From contig NZ_JAAVUV010000007.1 of assembly GCF_018449635.1 (NCBI RefSeq), positions 186,001-250,000 of the forward strand: a DNA stretch of 64,000 nucleotides, written 5' to 3'. The position numbers and the translations under genes were made by a program. The DNA comes from Caballeronia sp. dw_276 (GTDB taxonomy: Bacteria; Pseudomonadota; Gammaproteobacteria; Burkholderiales; Burkholderiaceae). Under the pieces are notes generated by a model that was given only the letters and a program-made list of their open reading frames with translations, was not told the origin of the DNA and made no database searches. This document shows, piece by piece, positions 53,764-62,868 of this stretch. Numbering within the stretch: the first letter of the stretch is position 1; each line of letters begins with the position of its first letter.

Positions 53764-55227
53764 ATGGCTGATACGAGTTACATGGCGCGCAAATCCGTCG
53801 ACGACATCATCAAGAGTGCTGACGGCGGAGAACGCCCGCTCGCCAAAACACTGGGCGCGCTCAGCATCACGGCGATGGGAATCGGCGCGATCATCGGCGC
53901 TGGCATCTTCGTGCTGACCGGCACCGCTGCTGCTCAATTCGCGGGACCAAGCATCATCTTGTCGTTTGTACTGGGCGGCATTGCATGCGCCTTCGTGGGC
54001 TTGTGCTACTCGGAACTCGCGGCCATGCTGCCCGTCTGCGGCAGCAGTTACACCTACACGTACGCCACGCTCGGGGAGGTGTTCGCCTGGATCATCGGCT
54101 GGGACCTGATACTCGAATACGCGATGGGAGCAGCGACGGTCGCGGTCGGCTGGTCGGGATATATCGTAAGCCTGCTGCATAACCTCGGCATAAACTTCCC
54201 GCCTCGCTTCGCCGCCGCGCCGGGCACCATCGTGAAACTCGCCGATGGCACGTCCGTCACCGGCGTGGTCAATCTGCCGGCCGTGCTTATCATCGCGCTG
54301 CTCACGCTCATGCTAGTGATGGGCACCAAGGAGTCGGCGCGGCTCAACAACGTGATGGTCGCCATCAAGCTGTTCGTGGTGGTGGCGTTCCTCGCGCTCG
54401 GCGTGTTCTTCGTGCATCCGGCGAACTGGCATCCGTTCATTCCACCCAATACCGGCGAGTTCGGCAACTTCGGCATGAGCGGGATCTTGCGTGGATCGGC
54501 GGTGGTGTTCTTCGCGTTCATCGGCTTCGATGCCGTTTCGACTGCTGCGCAAGAGGCGCGCAAGCCGCAACGTGACATGCCTATCGGCATTCTCGGGTCG
54601 CTCGTGATCTGCACCATCCTCTATATCGCGGTCGCGGGTGTGCTCACGGGCCTCGTGCCTTATGGCGAACTGAACGTGCCTGATCCGATCGCCAAGGGCG
54701 TCGATGTGATCGGCCTTACATGGTTTTCCATTCTCATCAAGGTGGGCGCGCTTACCGGCCTGACGACGGTGATCCTCGTGTTGCTATATGGCCAGAGCCG
54801 CATCTTTTTCACGATGTCGCAGGACGGCCTGTTGCCCGGACTCTTCGCGCGAGTTCATCCGCGCTTGAAGACACCGCATCTGAGCCAGACCATGATCGGC
54901 GCTGTGGTTGCCGTCGTTGCGGCGTTCACGCCGATCAGCGTATTGGGCGAGATGGTAAGCATCGGGACGCTGTTCGCGTTCGTGCTTGTATGCGGCGCGG
55001 TGATCTATTTGCGACGCAGCGACTCGGACGCGAGCCGGCCGTTTCGTGTGCCGGGCGTACCTGTCGTGCCGATTCTCGGCATCCTGTTTTGTCTACTGCT
55101 CATGACCGGCTTGCCGCTGGTCACCTGGATGCGTCTTGTTGTCTGGCTGGTGATTGGACTCGTGATCTACGTCTCGTACGGGCGCAATCATTCGCGGCTG
55201 CGGCATCCCGAAACGCACAACCACTAA
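53764..55227 (+). CDS. APC-family amino-acid permease
   Basis: A 487-residue, 12-segment permease of the amino acid-polyamine-organocation superfamily, closest in pattern to the cationic (CAT/YhdG) group. The N-terminal conserved stretch is LSITAMGIGAIIGAGIFVLT, then LCYSELAAMLPVCGSSYTYT, and SGILRGSAVVFFAFIGFDAV. It should import a cationic or neutral amino acid with protons. The ATG at 53764 has GAGG eight bases upstream. No linked catabolic gene. Confidence 0.93.
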   Translation: MADTSYMARKSVDDIIKSADGGERPLAKTLGALSITAMGIGAIIGAGIFVLTGTAAAQFAGPSIILSFVLGGIACAFVGLCYSELAAMLPVCGSSYTYTYATLGEVFAWIIGWDLILEYAMGAATVAVGWSGYIVSLLHNLGINFPPRFAAAPGTIVKLADGTSVTGVVNLPAVLIIALLTLMLVMGTKESARLNNVMVAIKLFVVVAFLALGVFFVHPANWHPFIPPNTGEFGNFGMSGILRGSAVVFFAFIGFDAVSTAAQEARKPQRDMPIGILGSLVICTILYIAVAGVLTGLVPYGELNVPDPIAKGVDVIGLTWFSILIKVGALTGLTTVILVLLYGQSRIFFTMSQDGLLPGLFARVHPRLKTPHLSQTMIGAVVAVVAAFTPISVLGEMVSIGTLFAFVLVCGAVIYLRRSDSDASRPFRVPGVPVVPILGILFCLLLMTGLPLVTWMRLVVWLVIGLVIYVSYGRNHSRLRHPETHNH

Positions 55228-55243
55228 GGCCGTTTCCGGACCT

Positions 55244-55447
55244 TCAGGCAGGCAGGATATTCGATGCCTGCTTGCCCTTCGGACCCTGGCCAATATCAAA
55301 ACTGACCTTCTGGTTCTCCAGCAGCGTCTTGAATCCTTCCGTCTTGATCTCCGAGAAATGCGCGAACAATTCTTCGCTGCCATCGTCCGGCGTGATGAAA
55401 CCAAAACCCTTTGCGTCGCTAAACCACTTTACTCGTCCGGTCGGCAT
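55244..55447 (-). CDS. Cold-shock-domain protein
   Basis: A 67-residue single cold-shock domain protein with both RNA-binding motifs: [18 protein letters not shown] and [17 protein letters not shown]. It binds single-stranded nucleic acid. The ATG at 55445-55447 is the family start; the open frame runs further upstream as noise. It is convergent with the permease gene. Confidence 0.95.
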   Translation of the reverse strand: MPTGRVKWFSDAKGFGFITPDDGSEELFAHFSEIKTEGFKTLLENQKVSFDIGQGPKGKQASNILPA

Positions 55448-55604
55448 GGCCGTCTCCTGGCTGCAAAAAGGACGAACGGTAGCACGCAATGCATGGCGGG
55501 TTTCATTTGCACGCAGGTTTGTTTGGCGAACTTCATGTTGGTCGTGACAAATTCCGGCGATCTGAACGATCAGCATTCAACAAAAAGTCACCACGAACGT
55601 TATT

Positions 55605-55623
55605 GATAATGATACTTATTTGC
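55605..55623. promoter_or_regulatory. Fur-box-like sequence
   Basis: GATAATGATACTTATTTGC matches the 19-base Fur consensus GATAATGATAATCATTATC at 15 positions. It lies about 80 bases upstream of the decayed heme-ABC ATPase sequence and 158 bases from the cold-shock gene. A leftover iron-regulated promoter is the likely reading. Confidence 0.55.
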
Positions 55624-55703
55624 AATAAATTCATCAGGCTTACAGACGTACTACAACGCTAACCACATAGCCAACACTCAAACCACAGTCCGCACATCGA
55701 TGC

Positions 55704-56072
55704 GTGCTGCCAGCCAGGTGCTCTCAATCACCCAGCCAGCTTACGGGCACCACGCGCAGTGCGGATATCCCACGCTATCTCCTGCTCGATGAACCCACCG
55801 CAGCGCCCGATCTTTCGCATCAGCATCGGTTGCTTGCGACTGTGCGCGATCCGGCGCGCGACTGGAACATGGGCGCAATGGCGATCGTGCATGATCCGAA
55901 CCTGGCGGCGCGTCATGCAGATACCCTCGCGTTCCTCGCGGATGGCACGATCATCGCGCAAGGTCCTCCTCGCGATGTCATGCGGCCCGATCTGATCGAG
56001 CGATGTTATGGCTTCGCTGTGCGAATGCTCGACGCAGGCAGCAATTCAGCGCCGGTCGCGGTGCCGGCCTGA
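55704..56072 (+). pseudogene. hmuV: Decayed C-terminal part of a heme ABC transporter ATPase (HmuV-like)
   Basis: A frame of 122 codons carrying only the end of an HmuV-type ATPase: Walker B and D-loop region [20 protein letters not shown] and H-loop/C-term [20 protein letters not shown], then [13 protein letters not shown]. Walker A and the signature motif are missing, and the D-loop SALD is altered to APD. Upstream at 55704-55770 the sequence is degraded in relation to the expected ARVLAQ-type segment. It looks like the leftover 3' end after loss of the rest of a heme-uptake operon. Confidence 0.8.
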
Positions 56073-56085
56073 GTATTCCCTTAGC

Positions 56086-56772
56086 TCAAACCGGCCCGAC
56101 GCCCTGCATCAGCATTGCAACAGCGTGCCGCGCGATGTTGTCGCGCCTCGGCTTGAATCCGTGCTCTTCGGCCCACTTGAAGTTCGCGGCGAGGGGTAGC
56201 AAGGTGAGCCCGAACAATGAAACGAACAACAACGATGGCTCCAGATCCGGGTTGAGCTTGCCCTCCTTCTGCCACTTTTCGATGCGTTCGATCGACGCCT
56301 TCTGGTTTGCATCGCCGAAACGCTCCGCAATCCGCTGGCGCAACAGGCCGCCTTCGCTGATCACCTCGCGAATCCAGAGCGTCGCAAACCACGGATTCTG
56401 CTCGGACACCGTGACCAGCCCTTCTACAAAAGCACGCAGCGCCTCAGCCGGTTCCGCATCCGAATTGGCGAACGCAGAGCCAAGCTTTGCTCGCAACGGC
56501 ACGAAACGCTCATCGATCAACACATCCAGAAGTTGTTCGCGAGTCTTGAAGTAGTAATGAACCATGGCCGGCGTAACGCCCGCTTCCCGTGCGATTGCGC
56601 CAAGCGTCGTTTCCATGATTCCATGGCGCGCGAACAGCAACAATGCAACGTCCAGCAACAGCATCCGCGGCTCGCCAAGTTGCCCGCCTGTCGGGCGGCC
56701 GCGCCGGCGAACGGGCTTTTCCGCATCGCCGGAAACATTACTTCGGGAAGGTTCGGTTACATTTTTAGTCAT
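56086..56772 (-). CDS. TetR-family transcriptional regulator
   Basis: A 228-residue TetR repressor: HTH in LGAIAREAGVTPAMVHYYF, with a C-terminal ligand pocket of the kind in efflux regulators. It faces a DHA2 efflux gene across a 70-base region with a palindrome (56808-56825), so it most likely represses the pump and itself. The ATG at 56772 is used; an extended N-terminal basic tail (PVRRRGRPTG) is typical. Confidence 0.92.
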   Translation of the reverse strand: MTKNVTEPSRSNVSGDAEKPVRRRGRPTGGQLGEPRMLLLDVALLLFARHGIMETTLGAIAREAGVTPAMVHYYFKTREQLLDVLIDERFVPLRAKLGSAFANSDAEPAEALRAFVEGLVTVSEQNPWFATLWIREVISEGGLLRQRIAERFGDANQKASIERIEKWQKEGKLNPDLEPSLLFVSLFGLTLLPLAANFKWAEEHGFKPRRDNIARHAVAMLMQGVGPV

Positions 56773-56807
56773 AGTCGCAATTGACCCAGGAAAAGACGTC
56801 GCCTAAT

Positions 56808-56825
56808 ATTAACTTCCATGTTAAT
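56808..56825. promoter_or_regulatory. Probable TetR operator in the efflux divergon
   Basis: A perfect inverted repeat ATTAAC-TTCCAT-GTTAAT in the 70-base gap between the TetR gene and the DHA2 gene, next to a TTAATTAA. Bound regulator would cover the divergent promoters. Confidence 0.6.
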
Positions 56826-56842
56826 TAATTCCAGGCGCTTGA

Positions 56843-58342
56843 ATGGAAACCTTGCAACCCACCGTTGCGCTTCCCGCAACCGAACGGCCGCCCATCCGGC
56901 TGCTTTTTACGGCGCTGCTGCTCGTCATGCTGCTCGGCGCGCTCGACCAGACAATTGTGTCGACGGCGCTTCCGACTATCGTGGGCGAGCTTGGGGGACT
57001 TGAAAGCCTGTCCTGGGTGGTGACGTCTTATCTGTTGACGTCCACCATCGTGGTGCCGCTGTATGGCAAGTTCGGCGATCTGTTCGGCCGCAAAGTCGTG
57101 ATCCAGGCGGCGATCCTGATCTTTCTGGCAGGGTCGATCCTGTGCGGCGTCGCGCAGGACATGACCCAGTTGATTGTCTTGCGCGCTTTGCAGGGGCTCG
57201 GCGGCGGCGGCCTGATGGTCGTGACCATGGCGGCCATTGCCGACGTGATTCCGCCTGCGGAACGCGGGCGCTATCAAGGCTTGTTCGGCGGCGTGTTCGG
57301 CTTGGCTACCGTGCTTGGGCCCTTGCTGGGCGGGTTTATTGTCGAGCATCTTTCATGGCGCTGGATCTTCTATATCAACGTGCCGTTGGGCGTTGTGGCG
57401 CTGATCGTGATCGGGCTGGTGTTCAAGCCGCATGTGGCGCATGTGAAGCATAAAATCGATTACATGGGCGCTGCGTTTTTGGCTACATCGCTCACTTGTA
57501 TCATTCTTTTTACCAGTCAGGGAGGCACATTGCTGCCCTGGAGTTCTCCGCAGCTCTGGTTCACGCTGGCGCTCGGGATCATTACTCTGGCCGGTTTCAT
57601 CCATGAAGAACGACTTGCCGACGAACCAATTATGCCGCTTGGGCTCTTCAAGGAGAGCACTTTTGTTTTGAGCGGACTAATCGGTTTCATTGTGGGATTC
57701 TCGCTGTTCGGCGCGACCACCTTCCTGCCGCTTTACCTTCAGGTGGCGAAGGGTTCGACGCCGTCGCAAGCCGGCCTGCAGGTCCTGCCCATGATGGCCG
57801 GCGTGCTTTCGACATCCATTATCAGCGGCCGGATGATCAGCAAGATCGGCAAGTACCGCTGGTTCCCAATCTGTGGAACGGCACTGGTGGCGGTCGCAAT
57901 GTTCCTGTTGTCACGGCTCGAACTCGCCACGCCGCTTCACATCATGTATCTGTACATGCTGCTGCTCGGACTCGGTCTTGGGATGGTCATGCAGGTGCTC
58001 GTGCTGGCGGTGCAAAACGCGGTGCCGTTCAAGCATATAGGCGTGGCGACATCCGGCGCGACACTGTTCCGGTCGATCGGCGGATCGGTAGGTGTAGCCA
58101 CGTTCGGCGCGATCTTTTCGAACGGCCTGCAAACACGGCTTGGCGATGCACTTCCGGCGGGCACTGAAATGCCGAGGTCAATGGGACCGGCAATGGTTCA
58201 TCAGTTACCCGCCGCCGCGCGTGATGTTTACCTCAATGCGTTCGCCGGTTCCATGCACGTGGTGTTTCTGGTGGCGAGCGCCGTTGTGGTGCTGGCGTTT
58301 GCCCTGTCATGGTTCATGCAGGACCGGCCATTGCGCAAATAA
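56843..58342 (+). CDS. DHA2-family (EmrB/QacA-type) multidrug efflux transporter
   Basis: A 499-residue, 14-segment MFS exporter. Motif D1 is LLGALDQTIVSTALPTIVGE, motif A is YGKFGDLFGRKVV, and the substrate-access motif C pattern (RGRYQGLFGGVFGLATVLGP) is visible. Such pumps export drugs or dyes by proton exchange. No membrane-fusion partner (EmrA-like) is adjacent. It diverges from the TetR gene, its likely regulator. Confidence 0.92.
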   Translation: METLQPTVALPATERPPIRLLFTALLLVMLLGALDQTIVSTALPTIVGELGGLESLSWVVTSYLLTSTIVVPLYGKFGDLFGRKVVIQAAILIFLAGSILCGVAQDMTQLIVLRALQGLGGGGLMVVTMAAIADVIPPAERGRYQGLFGGVFGLATVLGPLLGGFIVEHLSWRWIFYINVPLGVVALIVIGLVFKPHVAHVKHKIDYMGAAFLATSLTCIILFTSQGGTLLPWSSPQLWFTLALGIITLAGFIHEERLADEPIMPLGLFKESTFVLSGLIGFIVGFSLFGATTFLPLYLQVAKGSTPSQAGLQVLPMMAGVLSTSIISGRMISKIGKYRWFPICGTALVAVAMFLLSRLELATPLHIMYLYMLLLGLGLGMVMQVLVLAVQNAVPFKHIGVATSGATLFRSIGGSVGVATFGAIFSNGLQTRLGDALPAGTEMPRSMGPAMVHQLPAAARDVYLNAFAGSMHVVFLVASAVVVLAFALSWFMQDRPLRK

Positions 58343-58422
58343 GGGAATAGGTTGGCGCGTCAGCTTCGATTTGCTTTCGTTTGGTATAAGCTGACGCACT
58401 TTCCACAAAGGATGCCTGTCCC

Positions 58423-58611
58423 ATGAAGCTCAAGCATGTGATCATCGTTTCGACACTCGGCGCCTTCGCCCTTATTTCAAGCGGAGCATCCGCCGAAACC
58501 TATCATTTTGGCGAAGGACAATCGTCGATGTCAGGCAGTGGAACCACAAAACATCATTCTTCTGCGCCCAAGCATCGCAAGCAAAGCAAGACGCGGAACA
58601 CCGCGTCTTGA
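58423..58611 (+). CDS. Small exported hypothetical protein
   Basis: A 62-residue protein with a signal peptide (KLKHVIIVSTLGAFALISSG, cleavage before AETYH) and a basic, Ser/Lys/His-rich mature part (SGTTKHHSSAPKHRKQSK). It is probably periplasmic and may bind metal or polyanions. AAAGGA lies upstream of the ATG. Not recognised as a family. Confidence 0.6.
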   Translation: MKLKHVIIVSTLGAFALISSGASAETYHFGEGQSSMSGSGTTKHHSSAPKHRKQSKTRNTAS

Positions 58612-58626
58612 GCCTGACAGGCTTGC

Positions 58627-59742
58627 TCAATTCGGAACCAGCTGCGACTTTCTGAACGTGTAGACGGTCGTTGGGGCGCCTTTCAGGTTGCCGTTGGCAT
58701 CGAATGCGTAGTGGCCTGCAATGCCGTCGTATTGCACGTTCGCCAGATATGCGCGCACCTTCGCACGGTCCGTGGTCGTATTGGTTGCCTGCATGGCCTG
58801 CGCGATCATCATGGTGCCGTCGTAGAAATTGGCGGCGTACACGAGCATGTCCATGTTGTAGGTCGATTTATAGCGCTTGATGAACGCGCGCCCTGCGTCC
58901 GTCTTGTCCAGCGCCGAGCCGCCTTGCGCACAAAACACATTCGACGAAAGCTCGCCCGTCAATTGCGCCATTTCCGCCGAGCAGATCCCATCGCCGCCGA
59001 GCAGCTTCGATTTCAATGCAATCTGATGCATCTGCTTGACCATTGGCCCGGCCTGCGCCGTGTAGCCGCCATAAAAAATGGCGTCCGGATCTTTTGCCTT
59101 GAGCGTCGAGAGAATGGCCTTGAAGTCCACCGCATTCGTGTTCGTATAGTCCTGGCCGACCACAGTCAGGCCGATCTGTTTGGCTTCCCGCAAAAACTCG
59201 GTTGCGATGCCTTCACCGTAAGCGGTGCGGTCATCGATCACTGCCACCGTTTTCGCCTTCAGCACATTCTTCGCGAAATCGGCCATGGAACCGCCGAGCT
59301 GCGCGTCGCTCGCACCAATGCGAAAAATGGTATTGAAGCCCTGCGCCGTCAACGCAGGATTCGATGCAACCGGAAGAATCGCGACGCCCGCGCCGTTGAA
59401 CACGCGCGATGCCGGAATGGCGACGCCCGAGTTGTTCGGTCCGAGGATCGCAATCGAACCACCATCGACGAGTTTTTGAGCGATCTGGACGCCGACCTTC
59501 GGGTCGCCCTGATCGTCTTCCGAGTCTAGTTTGAGCGTGATCTTCTGGCCGCCGACAACCAGCGGTTTCGCATTCAGATCCTGAATGGCGAGCTTCGCGC
59601 CGTTCTCGTTGTCCTTGCCGCTGCCCGCCTGATTGCCGGTGAGCGGCCCGGACAATCCGATTGTCACCGTGGTGTCCGCGAGAGCCGTTCCCATGATTGC
59701 AGAAAGACCGCAACAGACTACGAAGTTTCTGGTTAAGCGCAT
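58627..59742 (-). CDS. Branched-chain-type amino-acid ABC transporter binding protein (Peripla_BP_6)
   Basis: A 371-residue LivJ/LivK-like binding protein. Signal peptide (RLTRNFVVCCGLSAIMGTAL, cleavage after ALA) and mature start DTTVTIGLSGPLTGNQAGSG, then SIAILGPNNSGVAIPASRVF. In similar clusters this family member serves hydroxyproline or related amino acids. The ATG at 59740-59742 has GGAAGA five bases upstream. It lies downstream of two hydroxyproline-type enzymes on the same strand, with no permease genes in the window. Confidence 0.87.
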   Translation of the reverse strand: MRLTRNFVVCCGLSAIMGTALADTTVTIGLSGPLTGNQAGSGKDNENGAKLAIQDLNAKPLVVGGQKITLKLDSEDDQGDPKVGVQIAQKLVDGGSIAILGPNNSGVAIPASRVFNGAGVAILPVASNPALTAQGFNTIFRIGASDAQLGGSMADFAKNVLKAKTVAVIDDRTAYGEGIATEFLREAKQIGLTVVGQDYTNTNAVDFKAILSTLKAKDPDAIFYGGYTAQAGPMVKQMHQIALKSKLLGGDGICSAEMAQLTGELSSNVFCAQGGSALDKTDAGRAFIKRYKSTYNMDMLVYAANFYDGTMMIAQAMQATNTTTDRAKVRAYLANVQYDGIAGHYAFDANGNLKGAPTTVYTFRKSQLVPN

Positions 59743-59801
59743 TTTTTCTTCCCACAAATAATGTTTCAACTGGAACGCTCACGCGGAGCAGGTTTTATTA
59801 A

Positions 59802-60698
59802 TCAGATATCCGAAGGAACCGGCGGACGGGTTTCTATTGCGTGGCGTACCAACGCTTCAATGTGTGCGCGTTTTGCACCTTCGTGCGCCATACGCGGCAT
59901 CCGCACGCGATCGTTCGAATTCGCGGTGATCGCTTCGACCAGTTTGATGTTTTGCACGAGGTAGGAGCTCACATCGAGGTCGAGCAACGGACGGAACCAT
60001 TGATAGATGGAGAGCGCCTCTTTGTATCGGCCGAGCTTCATCAAGCGATAAATCGCCACGGTTTCCGCCGGGAACGCGCAGCACAATCCCGCGACCCAAC
60101 CATGTGCGCCTACAGCCAGCGCTTCGAACGCGAGGTTGTCCACGCCCGTCAGCACGTCGTATCGATCGCCGAAGATGGTGAGAATTTCGGTTGCGCGGCG
60201 AATGTCATCCGATGATTCCTTGATCGCGACGAAATGCGAATCCGACGCCAGCGCTTCCAGAATCGGCGACGTCACATCGACTCGATACGCAATACGGTTC
60301 GAATAAATCATGACGGGCAATTCGCCCGCGGCCGCAACCGCCTTGAGCGTGGCTACCGTTTCACGTTCGTCCGTGTGGTACACCATACTGGGCACCACCA
60401 TCAAACCAGCGGCGCCGGCCTTGCGAGCTTTCTCGGCCAGCGCGCAAGCTTCCTTGGTGGAGGCTTCGGCAACCGTCATCAGAATTGGCCTACCGCCCGC
60501 AACCGAAAGCGCGGTGTCCAGTACTTCGATGCGTTCGGCGTGCGACAACATCGGCCCTTCGCCCAGCGACCCACATACAATCAAGCCGTCACACCCTGCG
60601 TCGAGCTGGATCGAAAATCCAAGCACCATCTCGTCGCGATCCAGTTTTCCGTCGGCGTCGAATTTCGTGGTTACTGCGGGATAAACACCATGCCACAT
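59802..60698 (-). CDS. DapA-family lyase/deaminase, probably hydroxyproline pathway (LhpC-like)
   Basis: A 298-residue TIM-barrel Schiff-base enzyme of the dihydrodipicolinate synthase family. The catalytic lysine is in SHFVAIKESSDDIRRAT, and the conserved tyrosine region is MVVPSMVYHTDERE. In hydroxyproline clusters the family member deaminates pyrroline-4-hydroxy-2-carboxylate to alpha-ketoglutarate semialdehyde. That assignment is by neighbourhood with the proline-racemase-family gene; other DapA-like reactions remain possible. AAGGAG lies nine bases before the ATG. Confidence 0.82.
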   Translation of the reverse strand: MWHGVYPAVTTKFDADGKLDRDEMVLGFSIQLDAGCDGLIVCGSLGEGPMLSHAERIEVLDTALSVAGGRPILMTVAEASTKEACALAEKARKAGAAGLMVVPSMVYHTDERETVATLKAVAAAGELPVMIYSNRIAYRVDVTSPILEALASDSHFVAIKESSDDIRRATEILTIFGDRYDVLTGVDNLAFEALAVGAHGWVAGLCCAFPAETVAIYRLMKLGRYKEALSIYQWFRPLLDLDVSSYLVQNIKLVEAITANSNDRVRMPRMAHEGAKRAHIEALVRHAIETRPPVPSDI

Positions 60699-60760
60699 GA
60701 AAAGTACTCCTTGTTAGTTTTCCGTCGAATGTTCTGTGAATCAACGCGTCTTGATGAGAG

Positions 60761-61822
60761 TTACGCTCTCGATTTGATCAGCTTGTCGTCGACCGCTTCC
60801 AGCCAGGTATCCGACAAAGTGAAGCCTGTCTGAAACCGGTCGCTTGGATCAATGCCTACCTGCGAAATCGCGCTGATCCACGCCTGACCCGATACCACCG
60901 GCACCACCGCCGGGTACGAACCCAGTCGCGTAACCGACGCGACATGGCTTTCGAACACCGAACCAATGATCGATTCGTGGATGAACTTCTCGCCCACGCC
61001 AATCTGGCCTTTCGCATGCATCACTGCGAGCCGCGCCGATGTGCCCGTTCCGCAAGGCGAGCGGTCGCATCGGCCGGGGGACACGATCACCGTATTGCGC
61101 GAGGTCAGCACGCCGTTCTCACGTCGCAACGGCAATACGAATTCGGTTTGCGTAATGCCCTTGATCAGCGGATTGAGCGGATGCGGCGAAGGCAGTTGTT
61201 CCGCCGCTGCAGCCTTGATGGTCTGGCCGAGTTCGCACAGATCACGCGCTTCATCGGGCGTGATATTGAAGCCGAGGCTTTGCGCATCCACGAGCACATA
61301 GGTCATGCCGCCATATCCAACGTCGACTGTGATGCTGCCGAGTCCCGCTACTTCGATAACCTTGCCCAGGTGATTCGCGAAAGCCGGCTGGTTCGTGAAT
61401 TCAACCTTGGTCACCTTGCCTTGCGAACACTCGCATCGCACCTTGATCAGGCCGGCAGGCGCCTCGAGAACCAGTTCGGTCACCGGTTCTGTCATCGGAA
61501 GAATGCCGGTCTCGAGCAACACCGTGGCTACGCACATCGTGTTCGAGCCCGACATTGCGGGGTATTCGGTCGATTCCGCGATCACATACCCCATCTGCGC
61601 ACGGGGATCGGTAGCAGGGAGGATGAAATTCACGCTCTGGTTCGCTGAACCACGCGGCTCGAACAAGCAGAGCTTGCGCAAGTCGTCGCGGCTCTCTTCC
61701 AGGTACATCATTTTTTCGAACATGGTAGCGCCTGGAACATCGAATACGCCACCGGTCACCACATTGCCGACTTCCCCCTCGGCGTGGCAGTTCACCACAT
61801 TCAGCACCTTGCTCCAACGCAT
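60761..61822 (-). CDS. Proline racemase-family enzyme with a Ser-Cys catalytic pair (hydroxyproline epimerase/dehydratase-like)
   Basis: A 353-residue member of the proline racemase superfamily. The first catalytic position, cysteine in ProR and 4-hydroxyproline epimerase (MCGH), is serine here (YPAMSGSNTMCVATVLLE); the second is a normal cysteine (GRCDRSPCGTGTSARLAVMH). Ser-Cys members are known and have been linked to hydroxyproline epimerase or dehydratase activity, but this one's reaction is not certain. The ATG at 61820-61822 has GAGAGGG upstream; the frame extends 45 codons further. It lies upstream of the DapA-like gene and the binding protein and divergent from a GntR regulator. Confidence 0.88.
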   Translation of the reverse strand: MRWSKVLNVVNCHAEGEVGNVVTGGVFDVPGATMFEKMMYLEESRDDLRKLCLFEPRGSANQSVNFILPATDPRAQMGYVIAESTEYPAMSGSNTMCVATVLLETGILPMTEPVTELVLEAPAGLIKVRCECSQGKVTKVEFTNQPAFANHLGKVIEVAGLGSITVDVGYGGMTYVLVDAQSLGFNITPDEARDLCELGQTIKAAAAEQLPSPHPLNPLIKGITQTEFVLPLRRENGVLTSRNTVIVSPGRCDRSPCGTGTSARLAVMHAKGQIGVGEKFIHESIIGSVFESHVASVTRLGSYPAVVPVVSGQAWISAISQVGIDPSDRFQTGFTLSDTWLEAVDDKLIKSRA

Positions 61823-61903
61823 GAAAAACCCTCTCGAATTGTCCGGCCGACGCTCAAGTAACTGCCCTCGGGCATACTTCTGATTTCCTCTGAATTTCTG
61901 GAG

Positions 61904-61915
61904 ATTGTATCCAAT
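61904..61915. promoter_or_regulatory. Palindromic operator-like site 1 (ATTG-TATC-CAAT)
   Basis: A perfect inverted repeat about 80 bases upstream of the racemase-family start. TTGTATCCA inside it is the reverse complement of TGGATACAA in site 2, suggesting one protein, the divergent GntR regulator, binds both. Confidence 0.55.
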
Positions 61916-62051
61916 ATGCTGTTTACAAAAGCCGGTGTCAAGAAAGTTTTTTCTCACTTTTTCAGTGCTTCACAGCGGTCCGAAGTTGGAGTTATCGGCC
62001 CGTAATCAAGCCTGGAAGCGGCTCTCGGACCTGCGTGCGCCATCGGGCCGA

Positions 62052-62068
62052 ATGGATACAACATCCAT
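62052..62068. promoter_or_regulatory. Palindromic operator-like site 2 (ATGGAT-N5-ATCCAT)
   Basis: A perfect six-base-arm palindrome with spacer ACAAC, 45 bases before the GntR regulator's ATG. It shares TGGATACAA with site 1 in inverse orientation and is typical of an FCD-regulator autoregulatory site. Confidence 0.55.
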
Positions 62069-62112
62069 TTGTGGCATCATGTCTTTGACGAATTTCTTCT
62101 GGAACCGCATTC

Positions 62113-62868
62113 ATGCAGCGCGCCAATTCCGCTCCGTCGCTCGCCGACGACCTGCTTCCCGACGAAGCCCACTCTCAACTTGCAAGCGCGCGCGCCCCCA
62201 AAATCACGCGCGCGACGACCGTCGATCTCGTGCTCGAAGCCATTCGTGGAAAAATTCTGCGCGGTGAAATCGGTTCGGGTGAAGCCCTGCGTCAGGAAGC
62301 GCTTGCCGATGAACTCGGCGTAAGCCGAGTACCCATCCGCGAAGCCATTACTCGCCTTCACGGCGAGGGGCTCGTGACGCTGATCCCGCATAAAGGCGCG
62401 TACGTATGCGGGATCTCCGCGGACGAAGTCAGGGAAAGCTTCGAGATCCGCCTGCGGCTTGAGCCGTGGATTTTTGGCGCGGCGATGGCCGCGAGCGACG
62501 ACGACACCCTGGCGAAGGCGCTTGAAATAGTCGATGAAATGGAAAGCGCCACTGAAGCCACATGGGGCCAGTTGAACTGGCGGTTTCACGAGACGCTTTA
62601 TGCGCCCTCGGGACTTCACCTTGCCATCGAAACGCTCAAGCGCCTGAACGATCGCAACGAGCGTTATTTCCGCTTTCAGGTCGTCAACGTCCCTATTCGC
62701 GAGAACACACGGCGCGAACATATTGAAATGATCGAGGCGAGCCGCGCCCGTGACGTGAGACTTGGTACACGCATTCTTCGCGATCACCTCAAGATGGCGA
62801 TGAACCAGATCGTGTCCGTCGCGGAAGCATTGCTGCGGCGTGAAGCCGCCCGCGGTGCACGGGGCTAA
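62113..62868 (+). CDS. GntR-family regulator with FCD domain
   Basis: A 251-residue regulator: winged helix (LRQEALADELGVSRVPIREA, then ITRLHGEGLVTLIPHKGAYV) and an all-helical FCD ligand domain with metal-binding-type histidines (NWRFHETLYA, and EHIEMIEASRARDVR). FCD regulators sense organic acids or amino acids. It is divergent from the hydroxyproline-type operon and two palindromes lie between them, so it likely controls that operon. The ATG at 62113 is the family-like start. Confidence 0.92.
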   Translation: MQRANSAPSLADDLLPDEAHSQLASARAPKITRATTVDLVLEAIRGKILRGEIGSGEALRQEALADELGVSRVPIREAITRLHGEGLVTLIPHKGAYVCGISADEVRESFEIRLRLEPWIFGAAMAASDDDTLAKALEIVDEMESATEATWGQLNWRFHETLYAPSGLHLAIETLKRLNDRNERYFRFQVVNVPIRENTRREHIEMIEASRARDVRLGTRILRDHLKMAMNQIVSVAEALLRREAARGARG

